Source: Actinokineospora enzanensis DSM 44649 (lineage in GTDB: Bacteria; Actinomycetota; Actinomycetes; Mycobacteriales; Pseudonocardiaceae). From it: a DNA stretch of 64,000 nt. Positions 1 through 8,822 of the stretch are shown here, in pieces. The DNA is taken from NCBI RefSeq assembly GCF_000374445.1, contig NZ_KB894427.1:1-64000 (forward strand), in the 5' to 3' direction. The notes under the pieces are model-generated. The model was not told the origin of the DNA. It searched no databases and saw only the letters and a list, made by a program, of their open reading frames with translations. Every line of letters begins with the position of its first letter. The first letter of the stretch is position 1. The position numbers and the translations under genes are program-made.

Positions 1-125
<125 letters not shown>

Positions 126-378
126 GCTTCAAAGAGTACAACTCCTGACAAACAGACACCATCAAACTGGCATCAACATCTGTCACTCAAAGGAACCCCT
201 AGGGGTTCACTTCATTTAAGCTCTACTGGCTTAAATCGGCACACTGTTGAGTTCTCAAACAACACACGCACATCCGATTCGTGCGTCCGTCTCCGGAGCG
301 CCCTCATCCGAGGCTGGTTACTCGCTAAGTTTTCGTGTCCCGCTCGTTCCGGTTTTCCCGGCCCGTTCCGCGCTGACA
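126..378 (-). other. rrn operon leader with processing stems and antitermination-like box
   Basis: This is the transcribed leader upstream of 16S on the minus strand. It holds a perfect stem AACCCC/GGGGTT (194-207), a perfect stem ATTTAAGC/GCTTAAAT (214-221 with 229-236) and, at 245-264, TGTTGTTTGAGAACTCAACA on the minus strand. The last is the conserved leader element of actinobacterial rrn operons, linked to RNase III processing and boxA-like antitermination. The roles are inferred from position and family resemblance. Confidence 0.75.
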
Positions 379-384
379 GGAAGA

Positions 385-413
385 AAGTTACACGGCCGCC
401 AAGGCGGGATCAA
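385..413 (-). promoter_or_regulatory. candidate rrn promoter
   Basis: On the minus strand TTGATC (408-413) is followed after exactly 17 nt by TAACTT (385-390), a reasonable sigma-70-type -35/-10 pair about 260 nt upstream of 16S. Actinobacterial rrn operons usually have several promoters. The rest of the gap up to 817 may hold others (for example around 540-600), but I could not support one there, and I see no convincing gene in 414-817. Confidence 0.5.
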
Positions 414-817
414 ATCGGGGGTGCCGAAACGACGTCGAACAAGTGAAAACCCTTGCGCGCCAACACATCCACGACGGCCATGGCCACGCTCCCGCCGAGC
501 GGGCCGCGACCGCGCCGAACCTGCCCGCAGGGGGCGTTTGCCCTGATCAAACCTGTTATGGCGGGGCTGTCCGTTCACTTAACGACGTGCCCCGGGTTGG
601 GAAAGGCAAATCGTGTGACTGCGGTCACTTTCCGCCTGGTCTGCCCGGCCCACCTAGTACCCATGGTCACGGGGCGCTGCCTGCCGGTGGCGCCCCGACG
701 CGATGAGCAGCGGCAGGTAGGACGTCGTCGACCGTCACTTCGGCGTAGCCCACCGCATGGCAACCACCCGGGTCCGACCGGCGCGCGCGCCGGTCGGAGA
801 ACACTCAGGAGATATCC

Positions 818-1384
818 ATGCATCGACGAACACTCGCGCTGGTCGCGGCGAACGCCTGCCTGGGCGCCGCCGTGGTGGTCGGCGTGACCACCCCCGCGGA
901 CGCGGCCCCGCAGGCCGCCGCGGTCACGCAGCTGACCTACGACGACAGCCAGGCGCCGCAGTACGCGGCGAACACCGCCGCCGCGGTCGAGGTCTGGAAC
1001 ACCGACGCGCCCAACGTGCACATCGTCAAGGCCGCCCGCGGCCAGCGGGCGAACATCCGGATCGTGGCCGACCCGGGGTGGCCGCACGCCACCCTCGGCC
1101 CGGTGCGCTCCAACGGCAGCGTGCAGATCTGGTTCGGCAAGCAGGCCGTCGACGAGGGCTTCGACAAGACGCGGATCATCGCGCACGAGATGGGCCACTC
1201 GCTCGGCCTGCCGGACAACCGCACCGGCAAGTGCTCGGACCTGATGTCCGGCCACTCCGCGCCGACCAGCTGCACCAACGCGCACCCCAGCCCCGCTGAG
1301 CGCGCCACGGTCCAGCGCAACTATGCCCGCTTCGCGGCGTCCTCGGACGCCCAGCTGACCGTCGTCATCAACGACGCGGCGTAG
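818..1384 (+). CDS. snpA: snapalysin-type secreted zinc metalloprotease (M7)
   Basis: Secreted small neutral protease of 188 aa. Residues 1-30 form a Sec signal peptide ending near ADAA. The zinc site is HEMGHSLGLPD (His123, Glu124, His127, Asp133), the HExxHxxGxxD pattern in which Asp replaces the usual third His or Glu. This is diagnostic for peptidase family M7 (Streptomyces snapalysin). The following DLMSG and SCTNAHP segments also match that family, and the protein is slightly shorter than Streptomyces precursors because the propeptide is short. AGGAGA at 807-812 supports the ATG at 818. A strong terminator follows, so it is monocistronic. It probably scavenges extracellular protein. Confidence 0.9.
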   Translation: MHRRTLALVAANACLGAAVVVGVTTPADAAPQAAAVTQLTYDDSQAPQYAANTAAAVEVWNTDAPNVHIVKAARGQRANIRIVADPGWPHATLGPVRSNGSVQIWFGKQAVDEGFDKTRIIAHEMGHSLGLPDNRTGKCSDLMSGHSAPTSCTNAHPSPAERATVQRNYARFAASSDAQLTVVINDAA

Positions 1385-1396
1385 TCCTCTCCACCC

Positions 1397-1435
1397 GCGG
1401 CGGCCGTCCCCTCGGGGCGGCCGCCGCGTCTTTTT
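1397..1435 (+). terminator. rho-independent terminator after snpA
   Basis: A perfect 9-bp stem GCGGCGGCC (1397-1405) / GGCCGCCGC (1419-1427) is followed by GTCTTTTT. Confidence 0.9.
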
Positions 1436-1502
1436 CCGGTGTGGTGAACCGGCGCGGCGCGGGGCCCGTGTGGGGATCAGTCGAAACCCACAGGGAGCCA
1501 TC

Positions 1503-2354
1503 GTGAACCGCTCAGCCAAGCTCGTCCTGGTCGCCGCGCTCGGCACCGCCCTCGCCGCCTGCGGCCAGGCCGCCACCGCCCCCGGGGTGCCCGCCCCGGT
1601 CCTGGCCAAGGCGGGCACCGACCTCGCCGCCGTCGTCCTAGAGGCCGTCGAGGCGCCCGCGCTTGGCAAGATCGTGTCGGACGGCAAGACCCTGTACCGG
1701 TTCGACAAGGACACCGCGAAGCCCCCGACGTCCAACTGCGCGGGCGACTGCGCCACCGCCTGGCCCCCGGTGCTGGTGTCCGACGTGTCGGCCGTGTCCG
1801 CGGCGGCGGGCATCGACAAGTCGCTGCTCGGGACGCTCGCGCGGCCCGAGGGCAACCAGCTGACCATCGCGGGCTGGCCCGCCTACCACTACTCGAAGGA
1901 CACGACCGCGGGCGACGTGAAGGGCCAGGGCGCGGGCGGCACGTGGTTCGCGTTCACCCCGGAGGGGAAGAAGGCGAGCGCGCAGGTGCCGGGGGCGCCG
2001 GTCACGGTGACCGTGATGAAGGTGGGCAAGCTCGGTCCGATCGTGACCGACCGGGGCGGGATGACGCTGTACCGGTTCGACAAGGACACCGCGTCCCCGT
2101 CGAAGTCGAACTGCGCCGGTGACTGCGCGAAGAAGTGGCCGCCGCTGTTGGTGCCCGCGGGTGCCGCGGTCGAGGGGCTGGACCCGGCCGTGCTCGGCAC
2201 CGTCGACCGCGGTGACGGCACCCGCCAGGTCACCGTCGGCGGCTGGCCGGTCTACCACTTCAGCGAGGACAAGGTCCCCTGCGACACCAAGGGGCAGGGC
2301 GTCGGCGGCACGTGGTTCACGCTGACCGCCACCGGCAAGAAGGCAGGCGTGTGA
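1503..2354 (+). CDS. lipoprotein with two secreted repeats (Lipoprotein_15 / COG4315 type)
   Basis: Surface lipoprotein of 283 aa. The GTG at 1503 is chosen because AGGGAG lies 6-11 nt upstream and the product then begins with a short signal peptide ending in a lipobox (ALAAC). The mature part is a duplication. Two units of about 100 residues each contain LYRFDKDT, a Cys pair in NCAGDCA, then WPP, a GWPAYH or GWPVYH motif and GTWF. This is the pattern of the PF03640 secreted repeat, whose biochemical role is not established; metal or redox involvement has been suggested because of the conserved Cys and His. The gene stands alone between two terminators. Confidence 0.88.
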   Translation: MNRSAKLVLVAALGTALAACGQAATAPGVPAPVLAKAGTDLAAVVLEAVEAPALGKIVSDGKTLYRFDKDTAKPPTSNCAGDCATAWPPVLVSDVSAVSAAAGIDKSLLGTLARPEGNQLTIAGWPAYHYSKDTTAGDVKGQGAGGTWFAFTPEGKKASAQVPGAPVTVTVMKVGKLGPIVTDRGGMTLYRFDKDTASPSKSNCAGDCAKKWPPLLVPAGAAVEGLDPAVLGTVDRGDGTRQVTVGGWPVYHFSEDKVPCDTKGQGVGGTWFTLTATGKKAGV

Positions 2355-2372
2355 GTTCGTCCGATACGCGAT

Positions 2373-2406
2373 CGGGGCGGGGCCTTTCCGAGGCACCCGC
2401 CCCGAG
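2373..2406 (+). terminator. terminator-like hairpin after the lipoprotein gene
   Basis: A perfect 10-bp stem TCGGGGCGGG (2373-2382) / CCCGCCCCGA (2397-2406) with a 14-nt loop lies 19 bp after the stop. There is no T-run. Confidence 0.6.
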
Positions 2407-2515
2407 GGCTGTGCGCTTCCGGCCCGGTCACCGCGGCTCGCTCGGCCCGCCGTCAGGCGGCGGGCCCGCTCAAGATCAAGCTCGTCGTCGGCAGGCGCAC
2501 CACCATTACCCGCCG

Positions 2516-2619
2516 CTCCCAGGGGGATCCCCCAGGGCCCATTCTACTCGGTGGGGGTGGCAGAGGATCTTGTTCGGCGGGGTTCGGGGTGGGGGCTGTG
2601 GATAACTTTTGTCGCTGGG
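2516..2619 (-). repeat. dispersed ~104-bp intergenic element, copy 1 (DnaA-box-like)
   Basis: Read on the minus strand, this matches a second copy at 13375-13476 in both ends and overall length. One end is CCCAGCGACA followed by a perfect TTATCCACA; the other end has TAGAATGG and the palindromic GGGGGATCCCCC then TGGGAG. The middle ~37 nt differ between copies. It fills most of the 366-bp gap between the lipoprotein and paaZ, where I see no gene. Confidence 0.7.
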
Positions 2620-2720
2620 ACGGGTGAAGTCGTGTGTGGAGGGCTCGGCGGTCGTGCGGGGTATCGCCGAGGTCGGGGGCGGGTGGGTTGGTCCACTGTG
2701 GACCGACCCACCCGCCGGGA

Positions 2721-4745
2721 TCAGGATTTGGCGACGAGGGTGAGGACGTCGTAGCGGGCGACGGGCTCGTCGTCCTGGTTGACCACGTCGGCGTCCCAGC
2801 GGACCTCGCCGTAGTCGGCGGTCTCGCGGGGGGTGATCTGCTTGGCGGTCAGGGTGACCGTCAGCGAGTCGCCGGGGAAGACCGGGGTGAGGAACCGGAG
2901 GTTCTCCAGGCCGTAGTTGGCCAGGACGGGGCCGGGTTCCGGGGAGACGAACAGGCCTGCGGCGAACGAGACGATCAGGTAGCCGTGGGCGACGATGCCG
3001 CCGAAGAACTCGTTGGCGGTGGCGGCTTCCAGGTCGGTGTGCGCGTAGAACGTGTCGCCGGTGAACTCGGCGAAGTGGTCGATGTCGGCCTGGGTGACGG
3101 TGCGCGGGCCCGCCGTGACGCTGTCGCCGACGCGGAGGCGGGACAGCGGCTTGCGGAAGGGGTGTTCGGCCTCGGGCAGGCGCGGGGCGCCGGGGACCCA
3201 TTCGCCGGTGATCCTGGACAGGACGGCGGGGCTGGCCTGGATCGCGGAGCGTTGCAGGTGGTGTAGGACGCCGCGGAGGCCGCCCATCTCCTCGCCGCCG
3301 CCCGCGCGGCCCGGGCCGCCGTGGATCAGGGCGGGCAGGGGTGAGCCGTGGCCGGTGGACTCGGCGGCGTCGTCCTGGTCGAGCACCAGCAGGCGGCCGT
3401 GCCATGGCGCGACGCCGAGCACGACGTCGGCGGCGAAGTCGGCGTCGCCGGTGACCACCGAGCCGACGAGGCTGCCGAGGCCGCGGGCGGCGAGGTCGAT
3501 GACGTGCGCGGTGGAGTCGTACGGCAGCAGCGCGCTGACCGGGCCGAAGGCCTCGACCTCGTGCGGTTCGGCGCGGTCGCCGTCGGCGCGCAGCAGGACC
3601 GGGGACAGGAAGGCGCCGCGTTCCGGGTCGGCGTCGACCACGTCCACCCTGGTCGGGTCGCCGTAGGCGATGGTGCCCGCGGCGCCGAGCGCCTTGAGGG
3701 AGCGGCGCACCTCCTCGCGTTGTTCCAGGCTCGCGAGCGCGCCCATGCGGACGTCGGGGTTGGCGGGATTGCCGACGACGGTCTTGGCCAGGCGCGCGGA
3801 CACGGCCTCGGCGACGGGGTCCAGCAGCGCCCGGGGCACGAAGGCGCGGCGGATGGCGGTGCACTTCTGGCCTGCCTTGACCGTCATCTCGGCGACGAGC
3901 TGCTTGACGTAGAGGTCGAACTCCGGCGTGCCCGGGGTCGCGTCCGGTCCGAGGATCGAGCAGTTCAGCGAGTCGGCCTCGGCGTTGAAGCGGACCGAGT
4001 GCCGCACGACGGTCTCGTGGGTGCGGAGCTTGCGCGCGGTGCAGGCCGATCCGGTGAACGACACCAGATCCTGCGGGGTGAGGTGGTCGAGCAGGTCGCC
4101 CGCGCTGCCGCACACCAGCTGGAGGCTGCCCTCCGGCAGGATCCCGGACTCGACGATCAATCGGACCAGCAGCTCGGTCAGGTAGGCGGTCGGGCTGGCG
4201 GGCTTGATCAGCGTGGGCACGCCTGCGACGAAGGCGGGCGCGAACTTCTCCAGCGGGCCCCAGACGGGGAAGTTGAAGGCGTTGATCTGCACCGCGACCC
4301 CGCGCAGCGGCACGCCGATGTGCCTGCCGACGAAGGTGCCCTCGCGGCTGAGGCGCTCGACCGGGCCCTCGCCGAGCACCTTGGCGTTGGGCAGCTCGCG
4401 GCGGCCCTTGCTGCTGTAGGTGAACAACACGCCGATGCCGCCGTCGACGTCGACGAGCGAGTCGCGCCGGGTGGCGCCGGTGCGCGTGGACAGCGCGTAC
4501 AGCTCGTCCTTGCGCTCGGTCAGGTGCGTGGCCAGGACCTTCAGCAGGGCGGCGCGTTGGTGGAAGGTCAGCTCGCGCAACGCCGGGCCGCCGACACGGC
4601 GGCCGTGGTCGAGGGCGGCGGCCATGTCCACCCCGGCGGAGGAGATCCGGGCGATCTCCGCGCCGGTGACCGCGTCGTGCAGCGGGGCGCCGTCGGCGGT
4701 CGGGGTGTGCCAGCGACCGCACACGTAGCTGCGCAGCAGCGCCAT
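2721..4745 (-). CDS. paaZ: bifunctional oxepin-CoA hydrolase / semialdehyde dehydrogenase PaaZ
   Basis: A 674-aa fusion, the usual length of PaaZ, which opens the oxepin-CoA ring and oxidises the resulting semialdehyde in aerobic phenylacetate degradation. Residues 1-515 are an aldehyde dehydrogenase domain with catalytic Cys295 (GQKC) and Glu256 (NAEADSLN), the same numbers as in the E. coli enzyme. Residues ~530-674 are a MaoC-like hydratase with the FTGDTFYAHTD active-site segment. A good GGAGG-type ribosome site precedes the ATG. No other paa gene is in the window, so the ring-activation steps must be encoded elsewhere, or the enzyme serves as a detoxifying hydrolase/dehydrogenase. Confidence 0.95.
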   Translation of the reverse strand: MALLRSYVCGRWHTPTADGAPLHDAVTGAEIARISSAGVDMAAALDHGRRVGGPALRELTFHQRAALLKVLATHLTERKDELYALSTRTGATRRDSLVDVDGGIGVLFTYSSKGRRELPNAKVLGEGPVERLSREGTFVGRHIGVPLRGVAVQINAFNFPVWGPLEKFAPAFVAGVPTLIKPASPTAYLTELLVRLIVESGILPEGSLQLVCGSAGDLLDHLTPQDLVSFTGSACTARKLRTHETVVRHSVRFNAEADSLNCSILGPDATPGTPEFDLYVKQLVAEMTVKAGQKCTAIRRAFVPRALLDPVAEAVSARLAKTVVGNPANPDVRMGALASLEQREEVRRSLKALGAAGTIAYGDPTRVDVVDADPERGAFLSPVLLRADGDRAEPHEVEAFGPVSALLPYDSTAHVIDLAARGLGSLVGSVVTGDADFAADVVLGVAPWHGRLLVLDQDDAAESTGHGSPLPALIHGGPGRAGGGEEMGGLRGVLHHLQRSAIQASPAVLSRITGEWVPGAPRLPEAEHPFRKPLSRLRVGDSVTAGPRTVTQADIDHFAEFTGDTFYAHTDLEAATANEFFGGIVAHGYLIVSFAAGLFVSPEPGPVLANYGLENLRFLTPVFPGDSLTVTLTAKQITPRETADYGEVRWDADVVNQDDEPVARYDVLTLVAKS

Positions 4746-5136
4746 CGGGTTCGACCTCCATAGTCGCCTCGGGCGCGGCGGCGTTGCCCCACCCCGCTCC
4801 GATGCTAGTGCCCTTCCGGAGCCTCCTTACCCACTGTGTGTCGTGCCCAAACATGCACTGTTTCTCACCATTAGAGGTGCTGTCGTTGCCAGTTGTTCGG
4901 CCGTCGAGCGTGTGAACACACCGCCCTTGCGAATGACCACTTTTGGGTGAAAAGGTGGATTCTCGACAGGGTGATCGACTGGTCGCGGGTGGTAGCCGAA
5001 CCAAGCCGACCTGGGATTACGTCCCGGGTTTCGCCACTCCCGGCCTGCGGTCGCCGGGTCGCGCCGCGGCATCCCGGTGCCGCGGACATTCCCGATTCAC
5101 CCCTGCCGCGGCATCGCCGCAGAATCGAGAAAAAGC
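4746..5136. other. intergenic region, no gene seen
   Basis: This 391-bp gap separates divergent paaZ and the serine protease gene, so it must carry both promoters. I see one small imperfect hairpin around 4938-4959 (CCACTTTT ... AAAAGGTGG) and no convincing small ORF. Confidence 0.6.
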
Positions 5137-5853
5137 ATGAAGAAGACGAAGTTCGCCGTCGCCGTCGTGGGCGCGGCGGCGGCCGTCATGGCCGTCGCCC
5201 CGACCGTGCTGGCGGCTCCGGCCGGAGACCCCGTGCTGAGCCCGGCGATCATCGGTGGCAGCACCGCGAGCAACGCCCCCTGGGCGGCGCGGCTGTTCGC
5301 CAACGGCCAGCAGTCCTGCACCGCGACCATCATCGCGCCGCAGTACGTGCTGACCGCGAAGCACTGCGTGGCCAGCGGCACCATCAGCTTCCGGATCGGC
5401 AGCCTGGACCAGACCTCCGGCGGCACCACCGCCAACGCGGTCCAGATCACCCGGCACTCCACTGCCGACCTGGCGATCGCGAAGCTGGACCGTTCGGTGC
5501 AGGCGACCTACTCGCCGCTGGGCACCACCGCGGACGTGCGCGCGGGCCAGCAGGCCCAGGTCTACGGCTGGGGTGCCACCTGCACCAACCAGCCGGAGAT
5601 CAACTGCCAGTCGCGCTACCTGAAGGTCGCGACCGTGAACGTGCGCTCCACCAGCGCCACCGACGCGTACGGCGGCCAGGCCGTGCAGGCGACCCGCGGC
5701 AGCGGCATCACCGCGGGCGGCGACTCGGGCGGCCCGATGTTCGCCAACGGCAGGCAGATCGGCGTCGCGTCCACCAGCGACCGGTCCTCGGTCACCAACT
5801 ACACCCACGTCGGCGTCTACCGGAGCTGGATCCGCAGCGTCGCGGGCGTCTGA
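5137..5853 (+). CDS. secreted trypsin-like serine protease (S1)
   Basis: Secreted 238-aa serine endopeptidase. A signal peptide covers residues 1-27 (MKKTKF, hydrophobic core, VLAA). A short propeptide ends before the trypsin-type activation sequence IIGG (residues 38-41). The catalytic triad is His76 (TAKHC), Asp111 (DLAIAKL) and Ser197 (GGDSGGP), with Cys residues placed for disulfides. The ATG at 5137 is chosen because upstream in-frame codons add a non-signal extension. It is monocistronic, with a hairpin downstream. Trypsin-like specificity is inferred from the family; the S1-pocket Asp expected shortly before the GDSGGP motif is not obvious (the segment reads GSGITAGG), so basic-residue preference is uncertain. 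Confidence 0.9.
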   Translation: MKKTKFAVAVVGAAAAVMAVAPTVLAAPAGDPVLSPAIIGGSTASNAPWAARLFANGQQSCTATIIAPQYVLTAKHCVASGTISFRIGSLDQTSGGTTANAVQITRHSTADLAIAKLDRSVQATYSPLGTTADVRAGQQAQVYGWGATCTNQPEINCQSRYLKVATVNVRSTSATDAYGGQAVQATRGSGITAGGDSGGPMFANGRQIGVASTSDRSSVTNYTHVGVYRSWIRSVAGV

Positions 5854-5891
5854 TCTAGACAGTCCTAAAAGGACAGTACGGACAAGACGGT

Positions 5892-5929
5892 CCGAACGGG
5901 CCGGGGCCCACACGCCCCGGCTCGTTCGG
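5892..5929. terminator. bidirectional terminator-like hairpin between convergent genes
   Basis: A near-perfect 16-nt stem CCGAACGGGCCGGGGC (5892-5907) / GCCCCGGCTCGTTCGG (5914-5929) has a 6-nt loop. It sits between the convergent protease and nuclease genes. A smaller GTCCTAAAAGGAC hairpin lies just upstream of it. Confidence 0.65.
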
Positions 5930-5940
5930 CGTGCCCGGGA

Positions 5941-6618
5941 CTAGCCGCAGGAGCGGAACATCGCGGTGATGCCCGCGAGCTCGTTGTCGTCCACGCTCAG
6001 CTTGTACTTGGTCTTGATGGCGACGTACCCGGTGACGTAGTCGCACCAGTAGGTCTGCAGGGCGGGCCGCCACTTGCCCGGGTCGCCGTCGCTCTTCTGC
6101 GTGTTGGACCGGACGGTGACCGCAACCAGGTTCTCCTGGTCGTTGTAGAACTGCTTGCGCTGCGCGGGGGTCCAGTCGCGGGCGCCGGAGCGGGCGGCCT
6201 CGGCGAGCGGCACGATGTGGTCGATCTGCAGGTCGTGCGGGTCCTTGGCGGTCACCCCGTCGTACCGGCTGGTCCAGCAGGCCTCCTTGGGACAGGCGCT
6301 GCGGCACTGGCTGTCCACGGTCTCGCCGTCGCCGTCGCGGACCAGGATGGACTCGCGGGTGTCGCACTTGGACTTCGAGTCGTAGGCCCAGTCGCCCCAG
6401 TCGTCGCGGTCGTAGTGCGCGCCGGTGTCCTCCGGGCGGGGCGCGCCGAGGGCGGCCAGCGCGGCCGCGTGGTCGCCGGAGACGCCGCGGGCCGGGGCGG
6501 CGGTGCCCGCGCCGGGGGCGTCGGGTGCGCCCGAGGCCGCGGCGTTGAGGTCGACCTTGCAGCCGGATAAGGCCAACGCGGCGAGGGCCAGGGTGGGGAC
6601 GAGGACTCGGGAACGCAT
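5941..6618 (-). CDS. HNH-family endonuclease lipoprotein (DUF1524-like)
   Basis: A 225-aa exported nuclease-like protein. The N-terminus is a signal peptide ending in a lipobox (LALSGC), so it should be anchored on the outer face of the membrane. The C-terminal half carries the actinobacterial secreted HNH signature: DLQIDHIVPL, an AR..W segment, NDQENLVAV and a KS..DP.KW segment. The motif pattern predicts a metal-dependent nuclease, possibly for extracellular DNA. GAGGGAG lies just before the ATG at 6618; longer in-frame extensions are not supported. Further Cys residues in the region between the lipobox and the HNH motif suggest disulfides. Confidence 0.85.
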   Translation of the reverse strand: MRSRVLVPTLALAALALSGCKVDLNAAASGAPDAPGAGTAAPARGVSGDHAAALAALGAPRPEDTGAHYDRDDWGDWAYDSKSKCDTRESILVRDGDGETVDSQCRSACPKEACWTSRYDGVTAKDPHDLQIDHIVPLAEAARSGARDWTPAQRKQFYNDQENLVAVTVRSNTQKSDGDPGKWRPALQTYWCDYVTGYVAIKTKYKLSVDDNELAGITAMFRSCG

Positions 6619-6729
6619 GATCACTCCCTCGATGCAGCTATTCCTGCATAGACTCTCCTGATCATCGCTCGGGTCCGGGAGGCACGCCGGACGAGGTCGC
6701 ATGACAGCCACCACAAGCCCACGCGCACG

Positions 6730-6768
6730 ACCGGGCCCGTCCCCGGGGGAGGCGGGGACGGGCCCGGT
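6730..6768. terminator. strong hairpin after the acetate symporter gene
   Basis: A perfect 16-bp stem: ACCGGGCCCGTCCCCG (6730-6745) / CGGGGACGGGCCCGGT (6753-6768), loop 7 nt. It is 15 bp past the symporter stop on the minus strand. It has no long T-run, as is common for actinobacterial terminators. Confidence 0.7.
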
Positions 6769-6782
6769 CGTATTGCCGTTGT

Positions 6783-8405
6783 CTAGTGGGAGATCGCCTT
6801 CTCGGCCCCCGCGCCGGTGAGCGCGCGGACCTCCATCTCGGCGAACTTCGACTGGTCGCGGTCCTTGGACAGGATCGTGCCCAGCCAGCCGAGGATGAAC
6901 GCGACCGGGATCGACACCAGCCCCGGGTTCTCCAGCGGGAACCAGTGGAAGTCGACCCCGGTGATCATGGACGGGGTGGCCGCGGTGGACGGCTTGCCGG
7001 ACACCGCGGGCGAGAACACGATCAGCACGATGCTGACCGCGAGGCCGCCGTAGGTGCTCCACAGCGCGCCCGCGGTGTTGAACCGCTTCCAGAACAGCGT
7101 GTAGAGGATGGTCGGCAGGTTCGCCGACGCGGCCACCGCGAACGCCAGCGCCACCAGGAACGCGACGTTCTGGCCGTTGGCGACGATGCCGCCGACGATC
7201 GCCACGATCCCGATGACCACCGCGGTGATCCGGGCGACCCGGACCTCGGCGTTCTTGTCCGACGCCTCGCCCTTCTTGATCACGTTGGCGTAGATGTCGT
7301 GCGCGAACGAGGCCGACGCGGTGATGGTCAGCCCCGCCACCACGGCCAGGATCGTGGCGAACGCGATCGCGGCGATGATGCCCAGCAGCACCGGCCCGCC
7401 CAGCGCCTGGGCCAGCAGCGGGGCGGCCGAGTTGGCCTTGCCGGGCGCGTTCTTGATCGCGTCCGGGCCCACGATGGCGCCCGCGCCGTAGCCAAGGACC
7501 AGGGTGAACAGGTAGAACACGCCGATCAGGCCGATGGCCCAGACCACCGAGCGGCGGGCCTCCTTAGCGGTGGGCACGGTGTAGAAGCGCATCAGCACGT
7601 GCGGCAGGCCCGCGGTGCCCAGCACCAGGGCCAGGCCCAGCGACAGGAAGTCCAGTTTGCTGGTGCCGGTCGCGCCGTACTGCAGGCCCGGGTTGAGCAC
7701 CGAACCGCCCTTCGGGTGCGCGTCCACCGCGCCGCCGAGCAGGTCGGACAGGTTGAACCCGTAGCGCCCCAGCACCCACAGGGTCATCGCGAACGCGCCC
7801 ACGATCAGCAGCGCGGCCTTGATGATCTGCACCCAGGTGGTGCCCTTCATGCCGCCGATCAGCACGTACACGATCATGATCACGCCGACCACGGCGATCA
7901 CCGCGGCCTGCCCGGCCTTGTTGGTCACGCCCAGCAGCAGCGCGACCAGGCCGCCCGCGCCCGCCATCTGGGCCAGCAGGTAGAAGAAGGTGACGACCAG
8001 CGTCGAGGTGGCCGCCGCCGCGCGGACCGGGCGCTGCCGCATCCGGAACGCCAGCACGTCGCCCATCGTGTACTTGCCGGTGTTCCGCAGCAGCTCGGCG
8101 ACCAGCAGCAGCGCGACCAGCCAGGCGACCAGGAAGCCGATGGAGTAGAGGAAGCCGTCGTAGCCGTTGAGCGCGATGGCGCCCGCGATGCCCAGGAACG
8201 AGGCGGCGGACAGGTAGTCGCCGGAGATGGCGATGCCGTTCTGCGGGCCGGTGAACGCGCGGCCCGCCGCGTAGTAGTCGGCGGCGGTGCGGTTGTTGCG
8301 GCTGGCGCGGAACACCACGATCAGCGTGATCAGCACGAACGCGGCGAAGATGCCGATGTTGAGGCCGGGGTTGTTGCCGGTCACGCCCGCGGCGAGGTTC
8401 CTCAC
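6783..8405 (-). CDS. actP: cation/acetate (monocarboxylate) symporter, SSS family
   Basis: A 540-aa sodium:solute symporter of the ActP/MctC type, importing acetate and related monocarboxylates with a cation. It has about 13 hydrophobic segments, beginning with a signal-like first helix. The SSS signatures include the region SGDYLSAASFLGIAG and the conserved GTAGLPHVLMRFYTV. The GTG start overlaps the upstream DUF485 stop as GTGA (8402-8405), so the two are translationally coupled, the same order as yjcH-actP in enterobacteria. The downstream hairpin closes the operon. The substrate is inferred from family membership. Confidence 0.88.
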   Translation of the reverse strand: MRNLAAGVTGNNPGLNIGIFAAFVLITLIVVFRASRNNRTAADYYAAGRAFTGPQNGIAISGDYLSAASFLGIAGAIALNGYDGFLYSIGFLVAWLVALLLVAELLRNTGKYTMGDVLAFRMRQRPVRAAAATSTLVVTFFYLLAQMAGAGGLVALLLGVTNKAGQAAVIAVVGVIMIVYVLIGGMKGTTWVQIIKAALLIVGAFAMTLWVLGRYGFNLSDLLGGAVDAHPKGGSVLNPGLQYGATGTSKLDFLSLGLALVLGTAGLPHVLMRFYTVPTAKEARRSVVWAIGLIGVFYLFTLVLGYGAGAIVGPDAIKNAPGKANSAAPLLAQALGGPVLLGIIAAIAFATILAVVAGLTITASASFAHDIYANVIKKGEASDKNAEVRVARITAVVIGIVAIVGGIVANGQNVAFLVALAFAVAASANLPTILYTLFWKRFNTAGALWSTYGGLAVSIVLIVFSPAVSGKPSTAATPSMITGVDFHWFPLENPGLVSIPVAFILGWLGTILSKDRDQSKFAEMEVRALTGAGAEKAISH

Positions 8406-8749
8406 TTGGCATCCCCCTCGATCGATTCGCGCACCCGCTCGGCGAGCGGGTCGAGCTTGCGCCCCGCGTAGCGGACGTAGAGCCAGGTGATGAGGAAGGT
8501 GGAGGCGAACTGCAGGAGCCCGAGCACGAGTCCGACGTTGACGTTGCCGATTAGCTTGGTGGCCATGAACTCGTGCGCGTAGTCGGCGAGCAGGACGTAG
8601 ACCAGGTACCAGACCAGGAACAACGCGGCCATCGGGAAGACGAACCGGCGTAACCGCGCGCGGAGCTCGACGAACTCGGCGCTGCCGTGGACCTCGTCCC
8701 AGTCCGCCTGGTCCGGGGGCGGTGCCTGGGCGTGGTCGGTGGTGCTCAT
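8402..8749 (-). CDS. DUF485 membrane protein, partner of the symporter
   Basis: A 115-aa protein with two hydrophobic helices (residues ~35-55 and ~70-95) and polar ends, typical of DUF485/YjcH proteins. These are almost always encoded directly before an ActP-type symporter. The GTGA overlap with the symporter start indicates coupled translation and suggests equal stoichiometry or an accessory role in the membrane. The molecular function of the family is not known. Confidence 0.85.
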   Translation of the reverse strand: MSTTDHAQAPPPDQADWDEVHGSAEFVELRARLRRFVFPMAALFLVWYLVYVLLADYAHEFMATKLIGNVNVGLVLGLLQFASTFLITWLYVRYAGRKLDPLAERVRESIEGDAK

Positions 8750-8822
8750 CGGGGGCGACCCTCCTCTGACGCTGGAGTGTTCCGCGTCACGTTAGGGAGG
8801 TGGCGGGTCCGGTCGGGAGGTC

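Noticed and set aside
4871-5089. Small minus-strand genes between paaZ and the serine protease
   Set aside because: The candidate products have no ribosome sites, no plausible domains and overlap the expected promoter region.
6730-6768. Insertion-sequence terminal repeats
   Set aside because: The perfect 16-bp inverted repeat is contiguous with a 7-nt loop directly after a gene stop, fits a terminator, and no transposase is nearby.
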